The notes: generated by a model from the sequence alone, not told the origin. Counted from the stretch's first letter, positions 46,682 to 60,095 are shown. The stretch: DNA of 64,000 bases from Dioscorea cayenensis subsp. rotundata (GCF_009730915.1 NC_052482.1:4985766-5049765), one strand, 5' to 3'. Numbers and translations: made by a program.

Positions 46682-47060
46682 CACTACAAGAAAAATTATA
46701 AATCGGCACGGTAAAATTGGCACGGAAATAGGATTAAAAACCGTGCCAAACTAATTTTGGTACTGTATCTGGCACCAAAAATTAACTATGCCTATAGCAC
46801 TAGTGACAAATACATTTTGGCACCGTTTTTTTAATATCGTGCCGAACTTTGTCACTATTTTGGGCACGGTTTTTTACTATTGTGCCAACCATTGCCATCA
46901 ATATTTGGCACGGACTTTGATTCTACATTTGGCACTATTTTGGCACTGTTTTATTGATTTTATATACTATACTTTTTTTCACGGTATTTGGCACAGTTTT
47001 TAATAAAACTTTTTTGGTACAGTTTTCGGCACGCTTTTGTTTAATCTGTGAAAAAAATAA
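46682..47060. repeat. CACTA terminus and subterminal repeat block
   Basis: At least ten GGCACGG-type or GTGCC-type words in both orientations within 380 bp next to the CACTACAAG end, the usual layout of transposase-binding sites in CACTA elements. Confidence 0.8.
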
Positions 47061-49621
47061 TTTATATGAAATTAATTTAATTTAATTTTTTTTAATTGCA
47101 CTAGTTAAAAATTTTGAATTACCAAACAAAAATCATCCTATTGAATTAACAATACATATAGATGCCCTATATATACATTGGAAATCATGTAGTATAATTA
47201 TACAAACACTCAGTATCAAAAACAACATTAAAAACTCCATTCCACATGCAACATTAAAACTCGAGTATTGCGGCCTTGTTGCTTTGAGGGAACAAACAAG
47301 ATCCCGATAACATTAGTTGTATGTCCTTTTCTTAATCTTATCTGAGGATAGAAAAAAAAACACACAAAGGTCCAAATAGGATTAATATAAAAAGAACAAA
47401 AATTATAAGACATCACAATGGCAAAATTTGACAATCAGCCATGTATAGTAGATTGAGCAAATACCTTCTGTCGAGTAATCTCCCAAAGTGGACCCAAAGC
47501 AGGATGAAGAAGAATGAGAAAAGGAGGACCAGATTGCAAGTACTTAGTGTTGTCTTCAACCTAACAAATTTAGAAATAAGAGATCAGATTTATGAAGTTT
47601 CAAGTTATGGAGAATATAAGATGTCTTAATTTTAACCAAATACACCCATAACGCAGGTTGTGCTTGCTTTGAAGCATATATTTGCTTGTGAAGACTACAT
47701 TACTGAGACTTAGTATAGGATATCTTCACTTTAATAAAAGAAAAAAAATTGCACCGTTACATCATCCTAACTCTAATTGCAAGTCAAAAGCTCCGAGGTT
47801 CAAGTGAAGGATTAAGGCTATGATTTGCTAGTGAACTAGGGACGATGCATTATTTCAATGTCATTTCGAAACCAAAAAGGGTCATTCGAGTAATTTTGAT
47901 GCCGAGTTAAATTCAAACTATAAGCCAAAATAACAATCACGTGAGTAAATTATAGTAAATTATATAATAAAAAGAAACAATAACTTTTGCAATAAATTTT
48001 TCAGTTGTACATGAAAAAGTTGCACCACTTACGCGGATAAAAAGTTTACATTCCTGCACGAGTTTCATTCCTCACCATCCATGGATTGCTTGAAAAGCTT
48101 TAACATGGAAAACCTTAAGTTAGATCGAGTAGAATAATTGAAGAAAGAAGAGATTGTATCAGAATTTACTTCCTTCACCAGGAAACACACATTGTACTCT
48201 AATAGTTTCTAGCGCAAATGGAATAGCATCTTCAATATTTAAGAGCTTCACCTTATAGACAACTTGATAGGAGCCAACTAAAAAAACTCAACATATATCT
48301 TCTTACGCTTCCTAGCAAAGCGAGATAAATTTGTTGCCATGGAGCTCCAATTGGAGCTCTTTGAAGGTAATGATATAGTACTCTTAGTTTCCAAGCACTT
48401 TGAAAAATACACATTCAAAAAGAGAAATAATATAGAAAAAAACTATGTGTGTGTATGAGTGTGTAAAAATTTAAGGAAAAACATCATAAATATAACAAAA
48501 TGGTGTCTTTGAAAAAAATTAATGAATATAAAAAGCTGCGATTGTTTGAATTCAAGAAAAATATTAAAAATATGGCAAACCTAAAGCTTGAGTGTGTTCA
48601 AAGGCACGGAACATCATAAATATAGCAATCCTAATGTATTTATATATCTGAGATAAACCGCGAGCCCTGCTCAGCTTCTCAAGTAAACCATCCCAAATAC
48701 AAAATCCCGATGCATGTGTGCATATATATATCGACCCCCATCTATGCATTCAAGAAAACCATGATAAACAACAAATATGATGCATGTGTGTGTATATATG
48801 TTCACACCTGGGTGTATTCAAAGAAACCATCATTAACAACAAATCTGATGTGTGTGTATATTCACACCCGGTTGTATTCAAAAGAAACTATCATAAAGCA
48901 GACAAATCAGATGTATGTTTATATGTGTGAATGTCAGAAAGTCATCATAAACATAGCAAACCCAAAGTGTGTGCAAAGTGAACTTATGTAAAATGGAGGT
49001 TCTGGAGAAAGAAAAATCAGTTGGTGATGCAAAGTAGCAAGGCCATATTTTCCGAAAAAGATTAATAAAAAAATTAAACATCCCATTTCAGCATGAAGAA
49101 AAAATTCAGATGAGTAATTCTAACCAGCTATATTTTCAATGCTTACAGAATAGTCTCAGGATCTCGAACAACGAGGTGGTTATTCATGACATATTCAAGA
49201 AGCTTTTCAGCCAGACACTTGACATCCACCTACATAAAGAGCAAAAGCAACAAACATATATAATTTGACCTTACTCTAGCTTACAATGTCAACATACAGG
49301 GAAAACGAGTACCGGAAGCCTCAAAGTTCCACATATGCTTGATAATTCTGGTTTCAACAAAAGATGGAGGTTTCTTTGTGCATGGCGTAATTTTTTCCTT
49401 CCATCCTGTTCAAACAAAGAAGGCTAATGTAAAATACACTGAATGACAATTCATGACCTTTACCTTCAACAAAAAAATTTGAAAACATTAGAATGAATTG
49501 TTGCTAAATAAATTTAAGTGAACTATGGCTTGAATTGTTGCTTCATCTTCTTTATCAGCCAATTGAAAAAAAATTAACTTCTACACCAACAACATCAACA
49601 AGATAAAACTCAAAGTAAGCT
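47061..49621. other. CACTA 3' non-coding region
   Basis: AT-rich DNA after the TNPA-like stop. Bases 48700-48970 hold a degenerate minisatellite of about 65-75 bp period (ATGTGTGTGTATAT, CACACC, TATTCAAAGAAACCATCAT, AACAAC), about three to four copies. No gene is supported. Confidence 0.6.
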
Positions 49622-51655
49622 TTAACATATATCCTCTTTATCATTCAGGCCATCAAGAGTGTTGTCGGCAACGAGTGTGGTGCGAGGCCTTTTTCTCGTT
49701 GGAGAGTGCTCATCAACATGCGATTGCGCCTCCACTGTTGGTGCTCTAGGGATAGATCGCGTGAGAGTAGCAACATGCATATCGGAGAGGTCAATGCCCT
49801 TCAACCTAAGTGCTGCAAGCAATGACATTTCAAATGACTCACGACGAGCCCACTCAATCCGCATTGCATCATGTTCGGCTCGCATCGTATCATGCTCGGC
49901 AAGCATTGCATTGTGCTTAGCTTGGGTTTTAGCAAGCTCTGCCTGTAACTCATTAATTTGGTCATATAGTTGTCCACTTGATTGAGAAGGCCCTGAACGT
50001 GGCTTGTAATTGATTGAAGACATTTGCCTACTTATATTACCCTTTCCTAACACTCTATTACGACTTCCGATAGCAATGCGGTCCCACAATTCATTTTGGT
50101 TGATAGAATTTTCATCTTCCCCTTGATCACGCTTATCTGCAAGGGCTTTATCAAATTGTTCCTGCATCCATAAAAAATTAGATCCAAATAATAAAAAAAT
50201 ATTATATAAATGTCTAAAGTAACCTATGAAAGTAATATATCTATATATATAACAAACCAAATAATTGATGCAAATAAATAAATAAGCTTATATTGTGAGA
50301 GATTGCAATGTTTAAAAAAATATATATGGATATAGCCTTCACAAAAACAAAATCCTTGATTGAACAATCAATGTAATTGCTTGCAAATAAATTGATGAAA
50401 CTATTACTAAAAAGCCACTAATTTAACAAATTGATGAAAAAAATTAACTTCTTGAGGAAATTATAGTATACTTACAACAATTTGTGTAGCACGCTCACCC
50501 TCGAGAGTGCCATCCTTCTTCCCATGAGTGCGGATGAAACATTCTTTCGGTGTCGGTTCCCTACCCAATTCTTCAATCTGAAAAAATAGCATAATAAAAA
50601 ATTTAAAGAGTTAAATAAATCATAAATAATAATAATAATAATAATAACAATTACATAGAATATGGACATTACAAGCCTGAGGCGGTGTATAGCAGTGCTG
50701 ACAGATCCACCACGATAGATTACAATCGAAGAACTTCCATTTACTGCCCTGTTCTTTTTGTTTTGCTCACTTATTTTCTTGAACTCTTCCGACCCCCAAT
50801 ATTTTTGCAAACTCTCCCAAACCGAAGGGGTCATCCACTCAAGTGGAGCCTTGTAAAGAGTGCGAGCAAGGTACAAATGTTTTTTCAACCACTCACTCGC
50901 CTCATGGTTGAAATGACATAATATCATAGACTCATGCTGCGACTCCCATGTGTAAATACCCTAAAGAAAGAAAGAAAGAAAGAAAGAAAGATTAACTACG
51001 TTAATATTTTTTTAATAGTAAAACAATATTATTAATTAAATGATATTTACCCTAAAAGTTGTGAACATTCTCTGTCGCACATCTCTAGGCACTTTTCCCC
51101 ATCCGGTCCATGGTTCTTTGTAGTGGCCTTGGACCAAATCATGTATTGCTTTTTTAACTTCGTAATCTCTGAAAAAACAAGTCAAATTAATAAACATTTA
51201 ATTATAAAATTTAGGAACTTTTCTTGAGGAATTTATATATACAAAATAAAATTTTTAAAAAATAAAATCTACTTACATAACTACACTATCAGGAGTAATA
51301 AACCAAGGGGGTCCAGTGCTATTAGATTCATTGGATTGATCCTCTGTTGCCTCATGTTGGCCCTCAGAGACATGGGTAGATGCCTCGGCATGTGGAGTTA
51401 GCGGAGGCTGTGAAGTTTGAGGAGATTGTGTAATTGAAGGGCTCACTTATGGTGCTTGAATATTTGGATGTATACATGGAGGCATTCCTAATTCTGGTGA
51501 GTTATTGGAGACTAATTTGGAGCTAACAGACTTCTGACGAATACTTGCGGTTGATCGACCTCGGCCTGATATAGATCGACCACCATGTCTCAATGTTGAT
51601 CCACCCCGACCTATAATAGAGAACATTAAATATAAGTTGTAAAAGCATGGAAACA
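49622..51655 (-). pseudogene. CACTA TNPA-like gene (plant Transposase_24 type), five exon-like blocks
   Basis: Blocks on the minus strand: about 51610-51275 (GRGGSTLRHGGRS, Ser/Pro-rich), 51172-51055 (HYKEPWTGWGKVPRDVRQRMF), 50960-50665 (WLKKHLYLARTLYKAPLEW, QNKKNRAVNGSSSIVIYRGG), 50580-50476 (GREPTPKECFIRTHGKKDGT) and 50165-49622 (EQFDKALADKRDQGEDE, then a coiled coil with HDTMRAEHDAMR repeats, ending DKEDIC). The NKKNR...YRGGS and ECFIRTHGKKDG motifs mark the plant transposase family PF03004, the accessory DNA-binding protein of CACTA elements. A TAA stop in the first block near 51447 probably inactivates it, and the first exon's start is unclear. Microsatellites (AAT)n at 50625-50647 and (AAAG)n at 50963-50991 lie in introns. 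Confidence 0.75.
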
Positions 51656-52070
51656 AATTTCACTCAAATTAAAAAGCTAAATGAAAAAGGAAAGATGCTT
51701 CATACTACCAATATATTATACAAATAATTCAACCAACATTATTACAATAAGACAATAAGCTAACCAAAAAGATCAATGCTTAAAAAAACCTAGTCAAACC
51801 TAATATAGAGCTATAGTCTGGATAATGAGTCATCCCACTTCAACTAAACAATCTGTCCAAACAACAAGAAAACTTGGGTGAATATAAATGATAAGAAAAA
51901 AAAATTACAATGAGAATAACTTAATTGGAAAGGTAGAAGAAAAACATGATCATAAATGAGACATATATCTATCACCACACACATCCGTAAAAAACTAGAA
52001 ACAACATAGAAATACAAAGTTCCTATAAAAAAAAAAAGAGAAAAAACACAAGAAGATATTTAGTAATTAG

Positions 52071-52089
52071 TTAAAAGTCATGTTCTCCC

Positions 52090-52143
<54 letters not shown>

Positions 52144-53590
52144 GTTTCTTCATATTCATTGTCTGCCTCTTCATCTTCTTCATCTTCCTCAGTTTCACTT
52201 TCTAAAATATCTTGCAACCCTTCAGATAAGTCAACAAATTGTTGTATGCCTTGTAGATCAACCAAAGAAGGAATCTCTTGTAAAATACTGACAACTGGAT
52301 TTGATGTAATTTCCTCCATTTGATATGCGGTGCTGTCTTTTCCCGGCCAACTTGCTTCAACCATTCTCCTAGCTTTTGTCTTGCACACAGCTAACCAATC
52401 AACCTTGTCCCTTTTTCATGCTCGGGTACTCAATATAGTTCACTTGAATGGCTTGTTGCGCTAATACAAATGGATCATACTTTGGATACATTTTTTTCCG
52501 ATTAACATCAACCAAATTATATAGAGGATGAACCTTGGTGCCATTTATTGGATCAAACCATGTACACTCGAAGAGGACAATACGGTTCCATCTATTTCCA
52601 TGGTACTCAAGTTGGACTACATCCTGCAATAAACCATAGAAATCAGTGCATGTATCCTCAACATTGGACCCTTGTACACATATGCCACTGTTCATGGTGG
52701 CTTTCTCCATGCTATGGACGATAGTATGAAAGTTATAACCATTGATGAAGTATCCCGGCCAAGTTGTTGCCTTCATAGATGGACCCCAAGCAAGGCTTTG
52801 CAAGAGAGGATCAATGACTTGATTGACCTCATTTGCCACCTAAACCCAAAAATTGAATATGAGATATTTTGTCATTCTCTTAATACAATTTCAAGATATT
52901 AAAATGATTACTTACAAAATTTTCAAACCACTTTGCAAAATGCTTATCAATGGCCTTATCGATGGCATCAACAGGATTCCCTTGTAGGTAGTTGACAAAT
53001 ATCCTTTGAATGCACATTTAAACATGAAAAATTTTTAAAAAAATATTGAAGTTATATATTTTATAGATTGTAAAATTGATTATTCTAATAATTGATCATA
53101 TAACTTACTTGTAATATGGTTGCACTTCTGGACAATTTCGCAATATATAAGTATGTGCTACACGTAACTTATTTTCAGAAAGCCATCTAATCTTTGGACG
53201 ACCTTGACTTCGACCTATGTAATTAAATATAGAGAAAGGTTCAAAGGCAGCATCATTTACCCCCTCATCATTTCGTGGAGGTCTCCTCCTTTTACATGAT
53301 ATATGAGGTTCAAAATAATGTTCTGCAAAAATATTGATTTCTTGTGCAATATAAGCTTGACAAATTGAACCCTCAACATGTGCCTTATTCTTCAATGTTT
53401 TTTTCAAATCATAAAGAAACCTACAAGTACAAGGATAAAAAACATCACATAAACTAAACAAAATTATCTTAAATTCAATAAAGTTAGATTGCAACTTTTG
53501 TTACCTCTCAAAGGGAAACATCCATCTATATTGAACAGGACCTCCAATTCTAGCCTCATAAGGCAAATGAACAATGAGATGCTCCATAGA
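52071..53590 (-). pseudogene. CACTA TNPD-like transposase, 3' fragment
   Basis: Exons 53590-53505 and 53420-53108 join at GAGAG/GT...AG to give the DUF4218 region (MEHLIVHLPYEARIGGPVQY, then NKAHVEGSICQAYIAQEI). A further piece is at 53010-52915. Block 52839-52399 carries the DUF4216-type domain (YHGNRWNRIVLFECTWFDP, DPFVLAQQA). The last block, 52388-52071, continues WLAVCKTKARRMVE and ends in an acidic tail with a run of 17 Asp encoded by a GAT repeat (52090-52143). A one-base shift sits near 52413 (AAAAAGGG). The catalytic part upstream is deleted at 53590, so no working transposase can be made. Confidence 0.8.
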
Positions 53591-53712
53591 ATCCTTGATT
53601 TATTACCGGTTGAAATAAAATTACAGTTGAGTGACCAAATTAATAGAAATTGAAGTTCGGTGGTCAAAGTGAAAATGAGTCAAAGTTTAGTGTCCTACTA
53701 AAAAATTTACCC
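53591..53712. mobile_element. Right part of the unit 2 MITE
   Basis: Resumes at AATCCTTGATTTATTACC and ends at AAAAAATTTACCC, matching 41177-41298 in unit 1. Confidence 0.8.
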
Positions 53713-56655
53713 ACTCTATCAGGATAAAAATTGAATACAAAAATTATCTACAACAAATATATTAAATTTTTTTTTAAAAAATAAAAGAACTAAATAAGCC
53801 AAAAACAGACTTATATATATAGCGTACAATTAACATGGTAGTCAGAGGTACGTAGCATTTAATTTTCTACTCTAGAAGATTGTTCATTCATTGACGACAT
53901 ACCAGAAACGCATACAAATACAACATACAATGAATCATTTTTTATTATTTATCTTGGTATTGATTATTGGAGATCCCTTAATAAGTTGCTATCTGCTTCC
54001 ATTGCATCTTCTTTTTGGCATTATTACAGCCACTATAAATAGTTGATGGAGATTGATGGAAAATTTAGACTTCCTATGATAGCTTATGATTCATGTACAT
54101 ATATTTGAAGTGGCAGGGATATTAGATGTCAATTTGACTAATGCGTGATGGTCCACACTATCAACTCTAAATCACATCCTTTCAAGCATCTCACTGGAAA
54201 TAACAGAACAACAGTATGCCATGGTTGTTAATGTTTAATTTGATAATTTTTATACAGACAAAATGAGGATAGTTTGATTCCTTTTGTATGACAGGAAATC
54301 CAATTAAAAAAAAAAATTATAGAATCAATTTTAATTTGTTCAATATATTTTAAATTTACTCAATATTTCTTTCTATGTATATGTTTTTAAAGTGTTTAAT
54401 ATTATTTTATCTTTTCTCATTTTTGCTCTCATATTTTTAAAAAATATTCAATATAATAACTGCTATTTGACATACAACCGCAAATATATGATTATTTAAT
54501 TGATATTTCTCAATTGATATGAAATTTAAGGTGAAAGAGGATGATAATACATCCAATAAAGCTCATCTGAATTTTCTATATTGGCATCAAATACCTATTT
54601 TAAAAATTATAATATATTTCATGTTGGAATGAGTATATAAAATAATGATTACATTTCAAACTATATGTGAATATCTAATCATATTCAACATTTTGATAGT
54701 GAAAATATAAATGAAAATACACCAAATTAATGCATAGATCTTATTAAATATTTTGAAAATACAAATATAAAAATTATTGACATGATGAACAAGAATATAT
54801 ATATTTTTTTTGGTTGGCAAAATAAGATATTTAGTTTTGGAAGGAAAATTATTAAGAGCATTTAAATTATAAAACTTTAAACATATAATTAATTTATTAC
54901 CGAAGAACATCAAATCCAAAAGAAGCCATGCATGGTAAAATGATTTCGGCTGTTCAGGGATTTGAAAGAAATTTTGTTTACAAATTAATCACATCTCAAA
55001 AACTTTTATGTAAAATTAATAAAATATATAGTCTTCATTTAAAATGGCTTAAATCATGTTCAAATCCATATGATAAAATTGAGGATTAGGGGAAAATTAT
55101 TGTCATATCATTATATAATGTCACACAAATATCAAACGGAGTTAAGCCAGTTCGGATAAAAATGATTTTTTCTATAATTTTATGACCTTGAATATGACAT
55201 GAACATTTTCCTAATATATAATTGGTTTGGCTGATCTACATCATTTATTACTTTTTTGGTTAATCTTACCCATTAACAAAGATATTTAATTAAGTCAAAT
55301 GCTTGTAAATGTCAAATATTTTTCTCATATAATCATGTGATTTTTATATTAATTGAATTTTCAAAATAATAAATTAAAAAGTCAGAAGTAATCATCTTGA
55401 ATATAAGAGTTATTATTATTGTTGCTGTTTAATAATTGTGGACAAGGCACAAATTCTAGATCATTATGTTGGATCAAAGAGAGTACTCAAATACTCGAGT
55501 TTGTATTTGAGAGAGAAATGAACTAAAACTTTTTTATTATAGGGATGGTGTTTGTTATTATTAATTTGCCCGTGAACAAATAAATTTGTCAATTTTAACA
55601 TTTATCATTAATTAAACAACTAAATTGACCAATTTTTCTCAAATATTTTTATTTATTTATAGAATTTTTTTAATAATGTGATGTTTTAGGTTAGAACCAG
55701 GAAATTCCCTAGTTCCAGAATAAGAGGTGATGAGTTTCAAAATGGTTTCTAATATTTTTAATTAAAAAAAAGAGAGAAATTACCTTGCAATGCAAAGGCT
55801 CAGTGCTCTCCACAATGAGCACTAGCCTTGCGCTTGCCAACACGTGCAAACTCCTTGCTCACAAGCGTCCCACATGTGAACACCACATTCCTACCATTCA
55901 TAACTTGAGCACCCATATTTATTTCTTTCTTTTGTCATCTTTGCAACATTAGCAACTTGGCCACTATTTTATTCAATCATTCTCTAAGCTCATTAGATAA
56001 GACAATAAATTTTCCATTATTTAAATTTACCAATTCAATTAATGATGTGACTTAAGCTTGGGCTATCAACAATTTAGTCTCACACAAATGAAATAAAATA
56101 AATAAATAAATAAATAAATAAATGATGATCAAATACTTTTAGTCGGTTCAATTGTTTGTAAGCTTTTGGATGGTGGTGACATTTTCAATGAGTTTCCTCT
56201 TGATCTCTTTCCATTATAGAGTAGCATATATCTCTGCTTGCAGTTTGTTTATTAAGCAATGACAACGCCTTGTTCAGTGTTTTGGGAGTTGGTGAAAGTG
56301 CCCTAGCTTAGTGAGAGAATTGGGGTTTTTTTTTATGCATATATATTTTGACGTATATTCTACATAAGAGTGATTGCATTAAATGTGATAATAAAAATTT
56401 GAAGTTCTATTTTATCTAATTATTCTTTTTTACTTGAACCAGTCTTAAACAGACCGATTTTCTAGTCAATTTCGATTTCTATTTTTTATCTTTTAAATAT
56501 TGAATATAGTTTTTAAACTTATCATTTTTTTTAAATTTTTCTTTAAAAATAATTTTGGGACCTATTTAATAAATATTTGAAAAAGTTAAACAAAATAAAT
56601 AAATATTATTTTGTTATTATAAATGAGTAATTTTTTTGAAAAAAATTCTTTTCTC

Positions 56656-57677
56656 AAAACTATTTATATTTAACAATGGAGAGGGTATGTTTTATCATGG
56701 TTCATTCCTTTCCAAAGCAACACTGTATGGAAAATGTGGACCTCTTTAAAATTTCCCTCATGATTCCATCAGCTTTGTTTCTTTAATATTAGCAAGTTGC
56801 ATAGAAATAATTGAGAAATTATATAAACTTCAAATGTCATTTGAGTATTTGCCATGAAAGTACCCTTGCTATTATTTTATAGCCAAATATTGAAAAATGA
56901 AGGACCAACACTTTTCGGCTAATTTATTAAAATATTGTTTATTTTTAAATAATTTTTTTAAATGCGTATTTTCGTAATTATTTACGGAAATGCGTATTTT
57001 ATATTTTTTTATTATTTTTTTAAACAGATCGGGTCCCATCTGTAATTTTTTAATATTTAAATTTAATTTTTTAAAAAAACAGAGGGGCCGTTATTTTTTT
57101 AATATTAAATTTTTTTATTTTTTTAAGAATCATGGGTCCCGATAGTTTTTTTAAATTAAAAAAACATTTTACATTCAAACCCTTATAATTTTTCATTAAT
57201 TTTTTTTCTTATAACTTATTTTTTTCTCATTTCTACTATGTTATTTTTTTACTTTCACTAATTATAACCCTAAATTTTGTTAATAATTTAAATAAATAAT
57301 TTTTAATATTTTTTTCAACATAATAAAATTTTAAATATTTAAAAAAAATTCACATGTAAAAATTACTCCCATAACTAAACCAAACTCACTTGATATTTTT
57401 GAATGAACTAAAAACAATTACATATATTATAAAAATAATTTAATAAACATTATGGCATACTACTTTGGGACCAGTGACGTTCGAGCAATTTCGACGATTA
57501 TGAGCCCTTCGTTCATGACATAAAGCCACAACGCTTTTGGTTGACGGCCTCTCTTATGTCCATTTTCATTCTGAATTCTACTTGGATTTTTGGACGTCGC
57601 GAAAGCTGGTGCTTGCGTTGTAAGATCGGGATATAAAGCGTGAGCCAATTATAGGGGTTACAGTATCTCTCATTTGA
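56656..57677. other. Spacer between units 2 and 3
   Basis: AT-rich, with T-runs and GGGTCCC-type words at 57020-57150. Bases 57455-57660 form a GC-richer island with one 62-codon open frame on the minus strand; I do not recognise the protein and do not call it a gene. Confidence 0.55.
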
Positions 57678-59455
57678 CATTGCATCTTCTTTTTGGCATT
57701 ATTACATCCACTATAAATAGTTGATGGAGATTGATGTTAAATTTTGACTGCCTATGATAGCTTATGACCATGTACATATCTTTGAAGTGGCAGGGATATT
57801 AGATGTCAGTTTGACTGATGCGTGATGGTCCACACTATCAACTCTAAATCGCATCCTTTTAAGCGTCTCACTGAAAATAACAGAACAACAGTATGCCATG
57901 GTTGTTAATGTATAATTTGATAATTTTTATACTGACAAAATGAGGATAGTTTGATTCCTTTTGTATGACAGGAAATCCAATTAAAAAAAAATTATAGAAT
58001 GAATTTTAATTTGTTCAATATATTTTAAATTTACTCAATATTTCTTTCTATGTATATGTTTTTAAAGTGTTTAATATTATTTTATCTTTTCTCATTTTCG
58101 CTCTCATATTTTTAAAAAATATTCAATATAATAACTGCTATTTGACATACAACCGGAAATATATGATTATTTAATTGATTTTTTTCAATTGATATGAAAT
58201 TTAAGGTGAAAGAGGATGATAATACATCCAATAAAGCTCATCTGAATTTTCCATATTGGCATCAAATGCCTATTTTAAAATTATAATATATTTCATGTTG
58301 GAATGAGTATATAAAATAATGATTACATTTCAAACTATATGTGAATATCTAATCATATTCAACATTTTGATAGTGAAAATATAAATGAAAATACACCAAA
58401 TTAATGCATAGATCTTATTAAATATTTTGAAAATACAAATATAAAAATTATTGACATGATGAACAAGAATATATATATATTTTTTGGTTGGCAAAATAAG
58501 ATATTTAGTTTTGGAAGGAAAATTATTAAGAGCATTTTAATTATAAAACTTTAAACATATAATTAATTTATTACCGAAGAACATCAAATCCAAAAGAAGC
58601 CATGCATGGTAAAATAATTTCGGCTGTTCAGGGATTTGAAAGAAATTTTGTTTACAAATTAATCACATCTCAAAAACTTTTATGTAAAATTAATAAAATA
58701 TATAGTCTTCATTTAAAATGGCTTAAATCATGTTCAAATCCATATGATAAAATTGAGGATTAGGGGAAAATTATTGTCATATCATTATATAATGTCACAC
58801 AAATATCAAACGGAGTTAAGCCAGTTCGGATAAAAATGATTTTTTCTATAATTTTATGACCTTGAATATGACATGAACATTTTCCTAATATATAATTGGT
58901 TTGGTTGATCTACATCATTTATTACTTTTATGGCTAATCTTACCCATTAACAAAGATATTTAATTAAGTCAAATGCATGTAAATGTCAAATATTTTTCTC
59001 ATATAATCATGCGATTTTTATATTAATTGAATTTTCAAAATAATAAATTAAAAAGTCAGAAGTAATCATCTTGAATATAAGAGTTATTATTATTGTTGCT
59101 GTTTAATAATTGTGGACAAGGCACAAATTCTAGATCATTATGTTGGATCAAAGAGAGTACTCAAATACTCGAGTTTGTATATGAGAGAGAAATGAACTAA
59201 AACTTTTTTATTATAGGGATGGTGTTTGTTATTATTAATTTGCCCGTGAACAAATAAATTTGTCAATTTTAACATTTATCATTAATTAAACAACTAAATT
59301 GACCATTTTTCTTAAATATTTTTATTTATTTATAGAATTTTTTTAATAATGTGATGTTTTAGGTTAGAACCAGGAAATTCTCTAGTTCCAGAATAAGAGG
59401 AGATGAGTTTCAAAATGGTTTCTAATATTTTTAATTAAAAAAAAGAGAGAAATTA
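57678..59455. repeat. Partial third copy of the duplicated segment (no bHLH gene)
   Basis: Matches unit 1 from about 41583 to 43428 and unit 2 from about 54000 to 55785. It shares with unit 2 a TCTCATTTT(C/T)GCTCTCATATTT insertion absent from unit 1, so it derives from a unit-2-like copy. It is cut at 59455 (GAGAGAAATTAC) by E4 sequence. Confidence 0.88.
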
Positions 59456-60095
59456 CGCACGCCCATGCGCCCGACCAATAGGGGCAGATGCACGCCCCTA
59501 TGACTACTCTGGACATCCGAGAAAATCCCCTTAGTGTTTCGCACGCCCGTGCGACAATTACGCACGGGCGTGGCCATTCACAAGCTCAATTCACAGAGGT
59601 AAGCACAGGCCACTGTGTCTTCTCGGGATGGCGAGAGCTCCTCTGCAGAGATTCGCACTGGCGTGCGGAAATTACCCACGCCCGTGTGATTTTCACAGGG
59701 TTGCCCACAGGAGCGAGTTCACGCCCCTGTACGCTCTCGGGATAATTTGACAAACTCTGCAGGAAATTACACGCCCGTGCAGAAATTACCCACGGGCATG
59801 CGATATTCGCATGGTCATTCACAGGGGCAGTCGCACGCCCCTGTGCCTTCTCTGGATGAGCTCGCAATACAAATCCATGGGCATGCGGAAATTTCACACA
59901 CCCGTGCGTTTTCACTGGATGCCTTAGAAAAACCTGCAGGCTCTGCAGAAAGTTTCTGAACATGTTTACACACTCAGAGCCTGCCCTATTATGCATGTTT
60001 TACTAGTGAAAAATATGGAATAAAGCTCAAACGACATAAATTCACCAATTCCACATGAAAACACACGATGAATACTTAAAGCCCACAAGAAAATC
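59456..60095 (-). repeat. 114-bp dyad array and 3' spacer of E4
   Basis: About 59456-59965 holds some four to five units of the P1/P2 array in inverse orientation. Bases 59966-60095 match the spacer before the array in E3 (16080-16230). The array is cut off at 59456 at the junction with unit 3. A 136-codon open frame through it is an artefact of the stop-poor repeat. Confidence 0.8.

Larger units (their letters stand above)
46682..53590 (-). mobile_element. CACTA (En/Spm-type) DNA transposon, one end deleted
   Basis: Starts with the terminus CACTACAAGAAAAA at 46682, right after TCC. Bases 46682-47060 carry many TTGGCACGG / CCGTGCCAA subterminal motifs. A TNPA-like gene (49622-51655) and the 3' part of a TNPD-like transposase (52071-53590) follow, both minus strand. 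At 53590 the sequence leaves the transposase in mid-exon and returns to MITE sequence at AATCC, which also precedes the left terminus (46678-46681 region). The 5' half, including the catalytic core and second terminus, is therefore missing. About 6.9 kb remain. Confidence 0.88.
44293..56655. repeat. Tandem duplication unit 2 (about 5.45 kb without the CACTA insert)
   Basis: Direct repeat of unit 1. It carries the intact bHLH gene, the MITE with its CACTA insert, and AT-rich spacer (53713-56655), which has no supported gene; an open frame at 54656-54919 is near-identical in unit 1 (42290-42553) only because the DNA is duplicated. An AAAT run is at about 56092-56122. Confidence 0.9.

Noticed and set aside
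48710..48991. 93-codon frame over the 65-75-bp minisatellite
   Set aside because: Repeat-driven frame rich in TGTGTATA words within the CACTA non-coding region.
57460..57648. 62-codon minus-strand frame in the GC-richer island
   Set aside because: A vague sense of familiarity but no domain I can name; kept as a finding, not a gene.
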